From contig JADCGR010000019.1 in the NCBI GenBank assembly GCA_020248905.1, positions 1 to 64,000 of the forward strand: DNA of 64,000 nt. Reading direction: 5' to 3'. The translations under genes and the position numbers were made by a program. Positions 17,203 through 26,881 of this stretch are shown piece after piece; within the stretch, counting starts at the first letter, position 1, and the number at the start of each line of letters is the position of its first letter. Origin of the DNA: Curvibacter sp. (GTDB lineage Bacteria > Pseudomonadota > Gammaproteobacteria > Burkholderiales > Burkholderiaceae_C). A model generated the notes under the pieces. It ran no database searches and was not told the DNA's origin. It was given only the letters and a program-made list of their open reading frames with translations.

Positions 17203-17239
17203 CAAAAGAAGAAGGGCAGCGCGGTGAACCGGGCTGCCC
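17203..17239 (-). terminator. Rho-independent terminator of rpmE2
   Basis: On the minus strand GGGCAGC and GCTGCCC pair around a 12-base loop (17214-17239), followed by TTCTTCTTTT. It lies 24 bases past the rpmE2 stop. Confidence 0.75.
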
Positions 17240-17262
17240 TGCTGCGAACGACTGAGGCCGGA

Positions 17263-17523
17263 TTACTTGGCGACAGCGGTCTTGCCGAAGCGGTTACGGA
17301 ACTTCTCGACGCGGCCGCCCATGTTGTCCACGGACTTCTGGGTACCGGTGTAGAAGGGGTGCGACTCGCTCGTGGTATCCAACTTGATCCAGGGCAGTTC
17401 ACGACCGTCTTCCATCTTGATCGTTTCCTTGGCGCTGGCGCAGGAACGGGTGACGAACTTGAAGCCGTTGGACATGTCCTGGAAGCAAACGTCGCGATAG
17501 TTGGGGTGGATGCCTTCTTTCAT
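17263..17523 (-). CDS. rpmE2: 50S ribosomal protein L31, type B
   Basis: An 86-aa ribosomal protein. It opens M-K-E-G-I-H-P-N-Y and has the type-B S-H-P-F-Y-T-G motif and C-terminal R-V-E-K-F-R-N-R-F. The Cys quartet of zinc-binding L31 is absent; only two Cys remain (D-V-C-F and R-S-C-A), as expected for the zinc-free form, which in other bacteria can replace the zinc form under zinc limitation. It lies downstream of rho with a 240-base gap and ends at a clear terminator. Confidence 0.96.
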   Translation of the reverse strand: MKEGIHPNYRDVCFQDMSNGFKFVTRSCASAKETIKMEDGRELPWIKLDTTSESHPFYTGTQKSVDNMGGRVEKFRNRFGKTAVAK

Positions 17524-17763
17524 GATTTCTTCCTCATCTGCGGGAGCCGGCCCAGCCTATTCCGGGCTACTTTCCACGAAAACGCTAAATTATATAGCGA
17601 AATCAACAGCTTGCGAACGCCTGGTGAGCCCAGGGTCCGCGCGCAGTGCCGGCCTGTTTGCAGGCACTCGCCGAAGCCGCTTCGCCGGGCCGCTGAGTGC
17701 GCCCCTACGCGCAGCAGGAGGGGTTAGCGCAGCGCTCGACAGGGCGCGTCGCCTGAGGTGGCG

Positions 17764-19029
17764 TCAGCCGCCCCTTCTCATCATGTCGAAGAACTCGTTG
17801 TTGTTCTTCGTGGCGCGCATCTGCTTGAGCACCATTTCCATGGACTCGATCTCGTCCATGTTGTAGAGGAACTGGCGCAGGATGCGGGTCTTCTGCAGGA
17901 TCTCGGGCTGCAGCAGCAGTTCTTCGCGACGCGTGCCGCTGCGGTTGAGCTGGATGGAGGGAAAGACGCGCTTTTCGTACAAGCGGCGGTCTAGATGAAT
18001 TTCGCTGTTGCCCGTTCCCTTGAACTCTTCGAAGATCACTTCGTCCATGCGGCTGCCGGTGTCCACCAGCGCGGTGGCGATGATCGTTAGAGAGCCGCCC
18101 TCTTCAACGTTGCGCGCGGCGCCCAGGAAACGCTTGGGACGCTGCAGGGCGTTGGCGTCCACGCCGCCCGTCAGCACCTTGCCGGACGAGGGCACGACGT
18201 TGTTGTAGGCGCGTGCCAGGCGGGTAATGGAGTCCAGCAGGATGACCACGTCTTTCTTGAGCTCAACCAGACGCTTCGCGCGCTCGATCACCATCTCGGC
18301 GACGTGTACGTGACGCGCGGCCGGTTCGTCGAAGGTTGAGGCGATCACCTCGCCCCTGACCGTGCGCTGCATCTCGGTCACTTCTTCCGGACGCTCGTCC
18401 ACTAGGAGCACCATCATGATGCTGTCGGGGTAGTTGGCGGCAATCGCGTGCGCGATGTGCTGCATCATCACGGTCTTGCCGCTCTTGGGCGGGGCCACCA
18501 GCAGGGCGCGCTGACCCTTGCCGATGGGGGCGATGATGTCGATGACACGCCCAGTGATGTTTTCCTCGCTCTTAAGTCCGTCCTGTTCCAGCTTCATCTG
18601 CACCTTGGGGAACAACGGGGTCAGGTTCTCGAACATGACCTTGTGCTTGTTGGTCTCGGGCGAGCCACCGTTGACCTTCTCCAGCTTGTTCAGCGCGAAG
18701 TAACGTTCGCCGTCCTTGGGCGTGCGCACCTCGCCTTCGATCATGTCGCCGGTATGCAGGTTGAAACGGCGCACCTGGCTCGGGGAGATGTAGATGTCAT
18801 CCGTGCTGGCCGTGTAGCTCGAATCCGGGCTGCGCAGGAAACCGAAGCCGTCAGGGAGGATTTCGAGCACACCGTCGGCAAAGACCTGCTCGCCCGCCTT
18901 CGCGCGCTTCTTGATGATGGCAAACATCAGCTCCTGCTTGCGCATGCGGCCGGTGTTTTCGATCTCGAGCTCTTCGGCCTGCTTCAGGATTTCAGACACA
19001 TGCAGTGCCTTGAGTTCATTCAGGTGCAT
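17764..19029 (-). CDS. rho: Transcription termination factor Rho
   Basis: A 421-aa hexameric RNA helicase that ends transcription of untranslated RNA. The N-terminal Rho_N helix bundle (about 1-45) and the cold-shock RNA-binding domain with D-G-F-G-F-L-R are present. Walker A is A-P-P-K-S-G-K-T; Walker B ends [10 protein letters not shown]; the Q-loop and R-loop region includes G-G-V-D-A-N-A-L. The length matches E. coli Rho (419). The order trxA-rho-rpmE2 is conserved in Burkholderiales. Confidence 0.98.
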   Translation of the reverse strand: MHLNELKALHVSEILKQAEELEIENTGRMRKQELMFAIIKKRAKAGEQVFADGVLEILPDGFGFLRSPDSSYTASTDDIYISPSQVRRFNLHTGDMIEGEVRTPKDGERYFALNKLEKVNGGSPETNKHKVMFENLTPLFPKVQMKLEQDGLKSEENITGRVIDIIAPIGKGQRALLVAPPKSGKTVMMQHIAHAIAANYPDSIMMVLLVDERPEEVTEMQRTVRGEVIASTFDEPAARHVHVAEMVIERAKRLVELKKDVVILLDSITRLARAYNNVVPSSGKVLTGGVDANALQRPKRFLGAARNVEEGGSLTIIATALVDTGSRMDEVIFEEFKGTGNSEIHLDRRLYEKRVFPSIQLNRSGTRREELLLQPEILQKTRILRQFLYNMDEIESMEMVLKQMRATKNNNEFFDMMRRGG

Positions 19030-19152
19030 GGAGGAGGTCCCTGCGGGGAGTGTCGGTGTGTCGGGGGGAAGGGGGCCGGGAAGACGCGGGGTCTTGCCTA
19101 CGGGGACTCAAGCGGCTTTCAGTCCGGAAAGCAGCGAGCGCTGGAATTATGA

Positions 19153-19186
19153 CAGGAAAAGAGGCCGCCGAGGAAGTGGCGGCGGC
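19153..19186 (-). terminator. Probable terminator after trxA
   Basis: On the minus strand GCCGCCG and CGGCGGC pair around nine bases (19164-19186), followed by CTCTTTTCC. It sits between trxA and rho and may reduce, rather than block, readthrough into rho. Confidence 0.5.
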
Positions 19187-19198
19187 TGCGGGCCGGGT

Positions 19199-19531
19199 TC
19201 AGACCAGCTGTTGGTCGATGAAGGCAGTCAACTGGGCCTTGCTCATGGCTCCCACCTTGGTCGCGGCGAGCTGGCCGCCCTTGAAGATCATCAGGGTCGG
19301 AATGCCGCGGATGCCGAACTTGGCCGGAATGTCGCGGTTCTCGTCGACATTCATCTTGGCGATCTGAAGCTTGCCCTGGTAAGTGTCCGCCACCTCGTCG
19401 AGCACAGGGGCAATCATCTTGCACGGTCCGCACCACTCGGCCCAGTAGTCGACCAGCACGGGCTGGGTGGACTTGAGGACGTCGGTCTCGAACGAGGCAT
19501 CGGAGACATGCTTGATGAGGTCGCTGGCCAT
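19199..19531 (-). CDS. trxA: Thioredoxin 1
   Basis: A 110-aa cytosolic disulfide reductase. The redox motif W-C-G-P-C has Cys34 and Cys37, and the cis-proline motif is G-I-P-T-L. AAGGAG stands before the ATG on the minus strand. It is divergent from the AddB-like gene, with 47 bases between the starts. Confidence 0.98.
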   Translation of the reverse strand: MASDLIKHVSDASFETDVLKSTQPVLVDYWAEWCGPCKMIAPVLDEVADTYQGKLQIAKMNVDENRDIPAKFGIRGIPTLMIFKGGQLAATKVGAMSKAQLTAFIDQQLV

Positions 19532-19578
19532 TAAGAACTCCTTGTGCGCGAGGGCAATGCGGCTACATTCCCAGAATT

Positions 19579-22110
19579 GTGACAGAAACCTTGGATACCC
19601 GTTGGCAGCGGTGGCTTGCCGACATCAGCGATCACATGCGCGCGCTCAGGGCGCATCCGGCCCGCACGGTGGTGCTGCTGCCCTACGCGCAGCTCATGCC
19701 GGTCGCGGCGCGTCAGTGGGCCCGCCTGCATCCGCAGGGCTTCGCGCCGCGCTTCGAAACCACACAGAACTGGTGCCGTAGCCTGGGTGCCCCCCCTCCC
19801 GCACCCACCGATTACAGCGGCGACGTTGCGCTGGACGCGCTCACGGCCCGGTCCTTGCTAGAGCAGGCTGGCCTGCGCGAGCGTGCCGAACTGGCCACGC
19901 CACTCCTGCTGGACTCGGCGCGCGAGCTCGCCGCCGTCGCCGCAGCCGTTGCGCCGGGGCAGCGCGTCGCCTGGGGACAGCGGGCGCGCGCGTCCGCCCT
20001 TGCAGGCCTGGAGGCGGGGGTGCTGGCGCTCGAAGCCCAGGTTGCGCAAGTGGCTGTGGCCTGGGTGGCCCATTCCTACTATCCCAGCGACGCGCTTTTT
20101 TCTCCGCGGGTGATGGCCGATGTTGACTGCTTGATCGTTGTGCCGGGCCTGCAGCCCGACCCTTTGCCCGCCGGGCTGCAGGTGGTCTGGGGCGAGCGCC
20201 TGCACGTGCTGGTAGCGCCCGTGATCGGTGAGGCCAGCCCCGCCTTGCGTTTTTTTGAAGCCAGCGACGCCGCCGACGAGGCGCAACGCACCGCCGCCTG
20301 CGTGCTGCGGCATCTGTCGGATGGCCGCTCGCCCGTTGCCGTGGCCGTGACCGATCGCGCACTCACGCGTCGTGTGCGAGCCATGCTGGCCAGCCACGGC
20401 GTGCAGATGCGTGACGAGACAGGCTGGAAACTATCGACCAGCCGCGCCGGGGCGCAAGTCATGGCTGCCTTGCGTTCGGTGGCCTGGAACGCGGGCAGCG
20501 ATGCTGTGCTGGACTGGCTCAAGCACGTGCCAGCCTGTGATGCGCACTTGCTGGGCGAACTCGAAGCATTATTGCGCCGCCGGCCACAGCGTGCCTGGCG
20601 CCATGTGCCGGAAACACTGGACCTGCGTGCACATCCGGCCCTGACTGAACTCCTCCAGCGCATCGAGGCCTGGCGTTTAACCATGCAAGGCTCACGGCCG
20701 CTCGCTGAATGGCTGCAGCTCCTGCGCACGCTGCTGCAGACCACGGGACAATGGGCCCTGTTGCAGGATGACCAGGCTGGCGCGCCTGTTCTGACCGCGC
20801 TGCGCCTAGACGAAGTCGCCTGCCTGCCTGCCGAAGCCCTGTGGACGCGCCGTCGCCTCAGCGTGGCGGATTTCACGCGCTGGGTGGACCAGGTGCTCGA
20901 GTCCGCAAGCTTCAAGCCCGATTACCCGTTGCAGGAGCAGGCCGTGCTTCTTCCCCTGGCCCAGATGCTCGGTCGGGATTTTTCAGCCGTGGTTCTGCCG
21001 GGCTGCGACGAGCTGAGGCTGCCAACCTCGCCCGATCCCGCAGGCCTGTGGACGGCGACTCAACGCGCGGCCCTGGGCCTGCCGACGGGTGACGTCCTCG
21101 AAGCCGCCCTGCGCGCGGCCTGGGCGGATGCACTGGCCCGGCCGGCCGTGGACGTTCTCTGGCGGCGCAGTGACGAAGGCGGCGAGCCGCTGCTGCCCAG
21201 TCCACTGGTCCAGCTCGCGCGCAGCGATCTGAAGGCCAGGGGGTGCGATGGGCCCGGTCTGCTGGTCATGCGGCAGCTGGCTGCGGCGCCCGTGGTCCGG
21301 CCGGCGCCCGCGGCGCCTGCGTTAGCCTTGAGCCGGATATCTGCCAGCGCTTACCAGGACCTGCGGCAGTGCCCCTACCGCTATTTCGCGCTGCGCCTGC
21401 TGGGCCTGAAAGAGGCGGAGGAGCTGGAGGGAGAACTCGACAAGCGCGACTTCGGCCTCTGGCTGCACGGTGTGCTGCAGCGTTTCCATCGGCAACTGGA
21501 CCAGCCCGACGCCGACCGCGCTTCGCGGCGCGCCTGGCTCGACACGGCAGCCACCGAGGAGGCGGTCGCGCAGCGCCTAGCCGAGGACGAGTTCCTGCCC
21601 TTTCGCTCGGCCTGGCCGTCAATGCGCGAGGGCTATCTCGACTGGCTGGCCCGGCACCAGGCTGCGGGCTGGCGCCACGTTGACAGCGAACGTAGCGCCG
21701 AACAAGTTGTGGGCGCGCTCACGCTCTTCGGCCGCCTGGACCGCGTGGATCGCGGCAGCGACGGGATGAATCTGCTGATTGACTACAAGACCGAGGGGCA
21801 GCAAATCACGCGTGATCGAATCCGTGAACCGCTGGAGGACACGCAGCTGGCCTTTTACGCCGCCCTGCAGCCCGACGACACCCTGCGTGCCGCCTACGTG
21901 AACGTGGGTGAGCGCGACGGCTGCCGCACCTTCGAGCAGGAGGATGTGGTGGCCGCGCGCGATGCGCTCATCGAGGGCCTGCTCGACGAACTAGGGCGCA
22001 TCGCCGGCGGCGCAGCCTTGCCGGCTCTGGGCGAAGGACGGGTCTGCGAGACCTGCGCGGCGCGAGGCCTTTGCCGCAAGGACTTCTGGGCCGGGGAGCC
22101 GCTGCCATGA
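19579..22110 (+). CDS. AddB-like PD-(D/E)XK nuclease, probable DNA repair protein
   Basis: An 843-aa protein resembling the AddB-related repair proteins of betaproteobacteria. The helicase-like N-terminal part shows no Walker A motif. The C-terminal nuclease domain has D in R-L-D-R-V-D, then L-I-D-Y-K as the D-x-K pair. Four Cys fit the AddB iron-sulfur staple: one in R-Q-C-P-Y-R-Y and three in [10 protein letters not shown] (C-x2-C-x5-C). Its stop overlaps the helicase start (ATGA 22107-22110), so the two form a complex-like pair for double-strand break processing. GTG 19579 lacks a ribosome site; TACATT nine bases upstream could be a -10 of a leaderless message. Confidence 0.85.
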   Translation: MTETLDTRWQRWLADISDHMRALRAHPARTVVLLPYAQLMPVAARQWARLHPQGFAPRFETTQNWCRSLGAPPPAPTDYSGDVALDALTARSLLEQAGLRERAELATPLLLDSARELAAVAAAVAPGQRVAWGQRARASALAGLEAGVLALEAQVAQVAVAWVAHSYYPSDALFSPRVMADVDCLIVVPGLQPDPLPAGLQVVWGERLHVLVAPVIGEASPALRFFEASDAADEAQRTAACVLRHLSDGRSPVAVAVTDRALTRRVRAMLASHGVQMRDETGWKLSTSRAGAQVMAALRSVAWNAGSDAVLDWLKHVPACDAHLLGELEALLRRRPQRAWRHVPETLDLRAHPALTELLQRIEAWRLTMQGSRPLAEWLQLLRTLLQTTGQWALLQDDQAGAPVLTALRLDEVACLPAEALWTRRRLSVADFTRWVDQVLESASFKPDYPLQEQAVLLPLAQMLGRDFSAVVLPGCDELRLPTSPDPAGLWTATQRAALGLPTGDVLEAALRAAWADALARPAVDVLWRRSDEGGEPLLPSPLVQLARSDLKARGCDGPGLLVMRQLAAAPVVRPAPAAPALALSRISASAYQDLRQCPYRYFALRLLGLKEAEELEGELDKRDFGLWLHGVLQRFHRQLDQPDADRASRRAWLDTAATEEAVAQRLAEDEFLPFRSAWPSMREGYLDWLARHQAAGWRHVDSERSAEQVVGALTLFGRLDRVDRGSDGMNLLIDYKTEGQQITRDRIREPLEDTQLAFYAALQPDDTLRAAYVNVGERDGCRTFEQEDVVAARDALIEGLLDELGRIAGGAALPALGEGRVCETCAARGLCRKDFWAGEPLP

Positions 22111-25100
22111 CGCCGGCCTACGAACGCAACGGCGCGCTGGTAGCGCGCGAGGATTTCTACACGATCGCCTGCGATCCGCAACGCCATGTGGTTGTGGAGG
22201 CCTGCGCGGGCGCGGGCAAGACCTGGATGCTGGTCTCGCGCATCCTGCGCGCCTTGCTCGAAGGTGCGGCGCCACAGGAGATCCTGGCCATCACCTTCAC
22301 CAAGAAGGCGGCGGGCGAGATGCGTCAGCGCCTTATGGAGTGGCTGGAGGATTTCGCCCACGCGGACGATCAGCACCTTCGCAGGCAATTGCTCATCCGC
22401 GGTGTGGCTGCGGACCGCGTGCCCGCGCTGGTCGAGCCGCTGCGCCAGCTGCACCGTTGCCTGTTGCTACAGGGGCGCACGGTGCAGATCCGCACCTTCC
22501 ACAGCTGGTTCGTGGCCCTGCTGCGCGATGCGCCCGTGGCTGTGCTGGAGGAACTGGGCCTGCCCGCGGCATACGAGTTGCTGGAGCAGGACGCTTCAGC
22601 CATCGCCCAGCTCTGGCGGCCGTTCCAGGGGCGCCTGCTGAGCGAGCCTGAGTTGCGCGCCGACTACGAGGCTGTGATCGCCACGTATGGCCGCAGCCAG
22701 ACCGAGAAGGCACTGGAGGCCGCCCTGCAGCGGCGAGTGGAGTTCATGCTGGCCGATGCGTGCGCGGCGATCGAGCGCTCGGTGCCTTCAGCAGGCGACG
22801 TTTACGCCGAATTTGCAGGCCTGGACACGCCGGTGCGATGGCTGCTGCAAGCGCCGGTGCGCGAGCGCTGGCTGATGCGGGCCAAAGTGCTGGGGCAGGA
22901 AAAAAACAAGACGCCACAGTCTGCAGCCACGGACATCGTCGATGCCTTTGCCTTGCTTGATCGGGGGCAGTGGACACCAGCCTTGGATCTTTTGCGATCT
23001 GCCTTCTTCGTCAAGGACGAAGACCGCCTGACAAAGCACTTGCAGAAACTTGAGGCAGCCCAATACGCACAACCTGAGCTGCAGCGTCTGTGTGCCGCCC
23101 AGCAGCAGCACGAGGCCTGGCTGTACCAGCAGCGCATGGCACGACTTACCCGTGTGCTCATTGAAGAATACGGTGTGCTCAAGCGCGAACGAGGCTGGGT
23201 GGACATGAGCGACGTCGAGCGCGCCGCGCTGCACCTGCTGTCCGACGCCACGCTCAGTGGCTGGTTGCAGGAGCGGCTGGACGCGCGTACCCGGCATCTG
23301 TTGATCGATGAGTTCCAGGACACCAACCCCTTGCAATGGCAGGCGCTGCACGCTTGGCTCAGCGGCTACGCAGGCAGCGGCGGCGGGGCGACGGCGCCAC
23401 GGCTTTTCATTGTGGGCGACCCCAAGCAGAGCATCTACCGCTTTCGCCGCGCCGAGCCACAGGTCTTTGAGGCGGCCAAGGCTTTCGTGCAGGCGCTGGG
23501 TGGCGACTGGCTGAGTTGCGACCACACCCGCCGCAACGCGCCTTCGGTGCTGGCCCTGGTCAACGCCACGCTGGAGACGGCGCAGGCCGAGGGCGACTAC
23601 GCGGGTTTTCGAAGGCACAGCACGGAGTCGAGCGAGGCGGGCGCGGCTCAGGCCCTGCCCGCCATCCCGCGGCCGGGCAAGGAGGAAAGAGTTGCGGCTA
23701 CCGAATGGCGTGACAGCCTGACGCAGGCGCGCCACCTGCCTGAGGACACGCTGCGTGAGCTTGAATGCCGCCAGGTCGCGCGCTTGATCGCGCAACAGAT
23801 CGCCAGCGGCAAGCGCCCGCGCGAAATCATGGTGCTGGCGCGCAAGCGTGATCGCCTGTCGGCCATGGAGGCTGAACTGCGCGCGCTCGGCATCGCAGCC
23901 CTGCAGCCTGAAAAGACCGAGCTCGGTGAGGCGCCCGAGGTACAGGACCTGGTGGCCCTGGTCGACGCGCTGGTCTCCCCTCGGCACGATCTGTCGTTGG
24001 CACGAGCCCTGCGCTCGCCGCTCTTTGGGCTGTCCGACGGGGCGCTCATCGAGATTGCGCTGCGCCAGCGGGCGCAAAACCGACCGTGGTTCGAACTCTT
24101 GCAGCAAGACGGCTGGTCGGCTGCCCTGCAGGGCGTGGGGGCGCGCCTGCGTCGTTGGCAGCAATGGACGGCCAGCCTGCCGCCGCATGACGCGCTGGAC
24201 GCGATCTACGAGGACGGCGACGTGCTGGCGCGCTTTGTGGCTGCTGCACCGGCCAACCAGGGGGATGCGGTACGCGCCCATCTGCTGGCCCTGCTGTCCG
24301 CCGCGCTGCAGCTCGACGGCGGTCGCTACGCCACCCCGTATGGACTGGTGCGTGCCTTACGTGCCGGCGGTGTGCCCGCGCCCCAGGCCTTGGCGGCCGA
24401 CGCAGTACAGCTGTTGACCGTGCATGGCGCCAAGGGGCTGGAGGCGGACGTGGTGCTCCTGCTCGACACCGATGCGCCGCCGCAGCGTGCCCAGACCATG
24501 GGGGTGCTGCTGGACTGGCCTGGCGAGGCAGCGGCGCCGCTGTCCTACATCTTTCTCGCCAGTGAAAACCGCGTACCAACCAGCATACGCGCGGCCCTTG
24601 AGAAAGAGCAGCGCGAGCGCCAGCGCGAGGAGCTCAACGCCCTCTACGTGGCTCTCACGCGGGCCCGGCAGCGTCTGGTGCTGTCCTCGGTGCAGCCGCA
24701 CGGCGACAGCGGTCGCAGCTGGTGGCAGCGCCTGCTGCCCGGCTGTGTTCCGTTGACTGCGGAGGAGCTGTCCAATGCGTCGATCGCCGGGGCGAGCGGG
24801 GAGACGCCTCTGGCTCTGCCGGTGCTCCCGGATGTGCGCTTTGACACGCCGCGAGGCGACGCGGTGGTACAAAGCCAAGACCCACCCGAGGCGCGCATCG
24901 GCAAGGCCATGCACCGGCTGCTCGAGTGGACGACGCTGAAGGCGCAGGACTGGACGGTAAGCCAGCTGCAGCGCATCACCGTCGAGTTTGGCCTGGACAC
25001 GGCGCAGGCCCGGCAGGCCGAGTCCTTGGCTCGGCGCATCCTGCAGGGTGAGGGGGCCTGGGCCTGGTCCGTCGCCGAGGTCGACTGGGAGGCCAATGAA

Positions 25101-25328
25101 GTCCCCGTCAACGTGCAGGGCAGCGTGCGCCGCATCGACCGCCTGGTGCGCCGGCGCGACGGACACTGGTGGGTACTGGACTACAAATCGGCTGCCAATC
25201 CGCAGACGCGTGACGAGCTGCTAGCTCAACTGCGGGCTTATCGCTCGGCCGTGCAGGCTGCGAGCCCCGGTGCCCCGGTGCGCGCGGCGTTTCTGAGCGC
25301 GCTGGGGCGGGTCGAGGAAATCGAGTAG
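22107..25328 (+). CDS. AddA-like UvrD-family helicase/nuclease
   Basis: A 1073-aa superfamily-1 helicase with a C-terminal nuclease. Walker A is A-C-A-G-A-G-K-T (Lys38). Others are motif Ia/II L-L-I-D-E-F-Q-D-T-N, motif III V-G-D-P-K-Q-S-I-Y-R-F-R, motif V L-T-V-H-G-A-K-G-L-E, and motif VI A-L-T-R-A-R. The nuclease motif is W-V-L-D-Y-K-S-A near 1030. Together with the preceding AddB-like protein it should unwind and trim broken DNA ends for recombination. The start is ATG 22107, coupled to the previous gene; it is slightly shorter than B. subtilis AddA. Confidence 0.92.
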   Translation: MTPAYERNGALVAREDFYTIACDPQRHVVVEACAGAGKTWMLVSRILRALLEGAAPQEILAITFTKKAAGEMRQRLMEWLEDFAHADDQHLRRQLLIRGVAADRVPALVEPLRQLHRCLLLQGRTVQIRTFHSWFVALLRDAPVAVLEELGLPAAYELLEQDASAIAQLWRPFQGRLLSEPELRADYEAVIATYGRSQTEKALEAALQRRVEFMLADACAAIERSVPSAGDVYAEFAGLDTPVRWLLQAPVRERWLMRAKVLGQEKNKTPQSAATDIVDAFALLDRGQWTPALDLLRSAFFVKDEDRLTKHLQKLEAAQYAQPELQRLCAAQQQHEAWLYQQRMARLTRVLIEEYGVLKRERGWVDMSDVERAALHLLSDATLSGWLQERLDARTRHLLIDEFQDTNPLQWQALHAWLSGYAGSGGGATAPRLFIVGDPKQSIYRFRRAEPQVFEAAKAFVQALGGDWLSCDHTRRNAPSVLALVNATLETAQAEGDYAGFRRHSTESSEAGAAQALPAIPRPGKEERVAATEWRDSLTQARHLPEDTLRELECRQVARLIAQQIASGKRPREIMVLARKRDRLSAMEAELRALGIAALQPEKTELGEAPEVQDLVALVDALVSPRHDLSLARALRSPLFGLSDGALIEIALRQRAQNRPWFELLQQDGWSAALQGVGARLRRWQQWTASLPPHDALDAIYEDGDVLARFVAAAPANQGDAVRAHLLALLSAALQLDGGRYATPYGLVRALRAGGVPAPQALAADAVQLLTVHGAKGLEADVVLLLDTDAPPQRAQTMGVLLDWPGEAAAPLSYIFLASENRVPTSIRAALEKEQRERQREELNALYVALTRARQRLVLSSVQPHGDSGRSWWQRLLPGCVPLTAEELSNASIAGASGETPLALPVLPDVRFDTPRGDAVVQSQDPPEARIGKAMHRLLEWTTLKAQDWTVSQLQRITVEFGLDTAQARQAESLARRILQGEGAWAWSVAEVDWEANEVPVNVQGSVRRIDRLVRRRDGHWWVLDYKSAANPQTRDELLAQLRAYRSAVQAASPGAPVRAAFLSALGRVEEIE

Positions 25329-25335
25329 GCACTGC

Positions 25336-26655
25336 ATGACAGACTTGCGAGAGGCAAGAGTCGCCGTCATCGGTGGCGGCCCGGCCGGGCTGATGGCTGC
25401 CGAGGTGCTGGTCGAAGCGGGTGTGTCCGTGGATCTCTATGACGCCATGCCCTTGGTGGGGCGCAAGTTCCTGCTCGCCGGCAGGGGCGGCCTCAACCTC
25501 ACCCACTCGGAGGGGGCGGATCGCTTCGCCCAGCGTTACGGCGAGCGACGCATCCAGATCGCTGCGCTGCTGGGCGAGATCGACGCTACCAATCTGCGGG
25601 CCTGGGCGCAGGGCCTGGACATCGAGACCTTTGTCGGGACCTCCGGGCGGGTGTTCCCCAGGGATATGAAAGCGGCGCCGCTGTTGCGCGCCTGGCTGCA
25701 TCGCCTGCGGCATCCAGCCCACGGCGGTGCGGGCGTGCAGTTCCATATGCGGCATCGCTGGCTGGGCTGGCGTCAGGACGGGCGCACGCTGCGTTTCGAG
25801 ACGCCTCAGGGTGAGCTTGGCGTGCAGGCCCATGCCACCGTGCTGGCCCTGGGCGGCGGCAGCTGGGCGCGTTTAGGCTCAAACGGTGCCTGGGTGCTCC
25901 TGCTGGTTGCGCGCGGCGTGGCCGTAGCACCGCTGCTGCCGTCCAACTGCGGCTTTGATGTCGCACCGGGCACGAGGTCGCCGCCCCCGGGGCAAGCGCT
26001 GCCCGTCCGGGCGGTGATGCCAGGCGCGGGCTGGAGTGAATTCTTTGCCAGCCGTTACGCTGGCCAGGCTTTCAAGACTGTGGCGCTCGTGTTCACCGAC
26101 AGCCGCGGGCGCCGCTTTGAGCGCAAGGGCGAGTTCGTGGCGACGGCCACAGGCGTGGAGGGCAGTCTGGTTTACGCGGCGTCGGCACTGCTGCGCGACG
26201 AGATCATCCGCAGCGGTTACGCCGTGCCGCATATCGACCTGCTGCCGGACTGGACGGCCGAGCGCGTACGTGCCGAAGTGCGGCATCCGCGCGGATCGCG
26301 CTCGCTGTCCAGCCATCTGAAGGGCCGGCTTGGGCTGGACGGCATCAAGGCGGCCCTGCTGCACGAGGTGCTGGGGCGCGAGGGCGTGCACCACAGCGAG
26401 GCGCTGGCGCATGCCATCAAGGCCCTGCCTTTGCCGCTCGTAGCTGCACGTCCCATCGACGAAGCCATCAGCAGCGCGGGCGGCGTGCTCTTCGAGGGGC
26501 TGACCCCGGACCTGATGTGCGAGGCGCTGCCCGGCGTGTTCTGCGCTGGCGAGATGCTGGACTGGGAAGCCCCGACCGGTGGTTACCTGCTGACCGCCTG
26601 TTTTGCCAGCGGCAAGCGCGCAGGGCAGGGCGTGCTGCGCTGGCTCGCACGTTGA
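25336..26655 (+). CDS. BaiN/HI0933-like FAD-dependent flavoprotein
   Basis: A 439-aa oxidoreductase. The N-terminal FAD-binding motif is V-I-G-G-G-P-A-G-L-M-A-A; family motifs G-R-K-F-L-L-A-G-R-G-G-L-N-L-T-H and the C-terminal S-S-A-G-G-V and F-C-A-G-E-M-L-D-W-E-A-P-T-G-G-Y are all intact. The subgroup resembles TIGR03862 flavoproteins (PP_4765 family). No electron partner lies nearby, and the substrate is unknown. It starts 7 bases after the helicase gene, so it probably belongs to that operon. Confidence 0.88.
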   Translation: MTDLREARVAVIGGGPAGLMAAEVLVEAGVSVDLYDAMPLVGRKFLLAGRGGLNLTHSEGADRFAQRYGERRIQIAALLGEIDATNLRAWAQGLDIETFVGTSGRVFPRDMKAAPLLRAWLHRLRHPAHGGAGVQFHMRHRWLGWRQDGRTLRFETPQGELGVQAHATVLALGGGSWARLGSNGAWVLLLVARGVAVAPLLPSNCGFDVAPGTRSPPPGQALPVRAVMPGAGWSEFFASRYAGQAFKTVALVFTDSRGRRFERKGEFVATATGVEGSLVYAASALLRDEIIRSGYAVPHIDLLPDWTAERVRAEVRHPRGSRSLSSHLKGRLGLDGIKAALLHEVLGREGVHHSEALAHAIKALPLPLVAARPIDEAISSAGGVLFEGLTPDLMCEALPGVFCAGEMLDWEAPTGGYLLTACFASGKRAGQGVLRWLAR

Positions 26656-26663
26656 GGATCATG

Positions 26664-26692
26664 AAAAAGCCGCTGGCGCAGGCCAGCGGCTT
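26664..26692 (-). terminator. ffs: Terminator of the SRP RNA gene
   Basis: AAGCCGCTGGC and GCCAGCGGCTT pair perfectly (11 bp, 4-base loop, 26667-26692). On the minus strand five T follow, just past the SRP RNA 3' end. It may also stop transcripts from the flavoprotein gene on the plus strand. Confidence 0.8.
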
Positions 26693-26702
26693 CATGAACG
26701 AG

Positions 26703-26800
26703 GTGACGGACCTCGACCCCGGCACTGACTCCACAGTTAGGGCTGCTTGGTTCCCCACCTGACCCGGTTGGCCGCTTTACCATGCGGGAAGGCCCGTCGT
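26703..26800 (-). ncRNA. ffs: Signal recognition particle 4.5S RNA
   Basis: On the minus strand the conserved SRP domain IV is clear: GGTCAGG, then GGAA, then AAGCAGCC, followed by the return strand TCAGTGCCGGGGTC. The ends pair: GACGGGCCT at the 5' side with AGGTCCGTC at the 3' side, one G-U wobble. That sets a length near 98 nt, normal for the small bacterial type. It binds Ffh to target membrane proteins. It sits next to dnaX but on the opposite strand, and ends at a strong terminator. Confidence 0.9.
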
Positions 26801-26881
26801 GTGGGATTGTAGCGCCGCAGGCAGAAGCCAAAGGCAGCGCATCCGGTGGGCTGACTCTATCCACACCGTAGAATCCCGAGC

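Noticed and set aside
22788-24281. 497-codon minus-strand open frame opposite the AddA-like gene
   Set aside because: It is a GC-rich shadow with Arg/His/Gln-rich, motif-free translation; the plus-strand gene has all helicase motifs.
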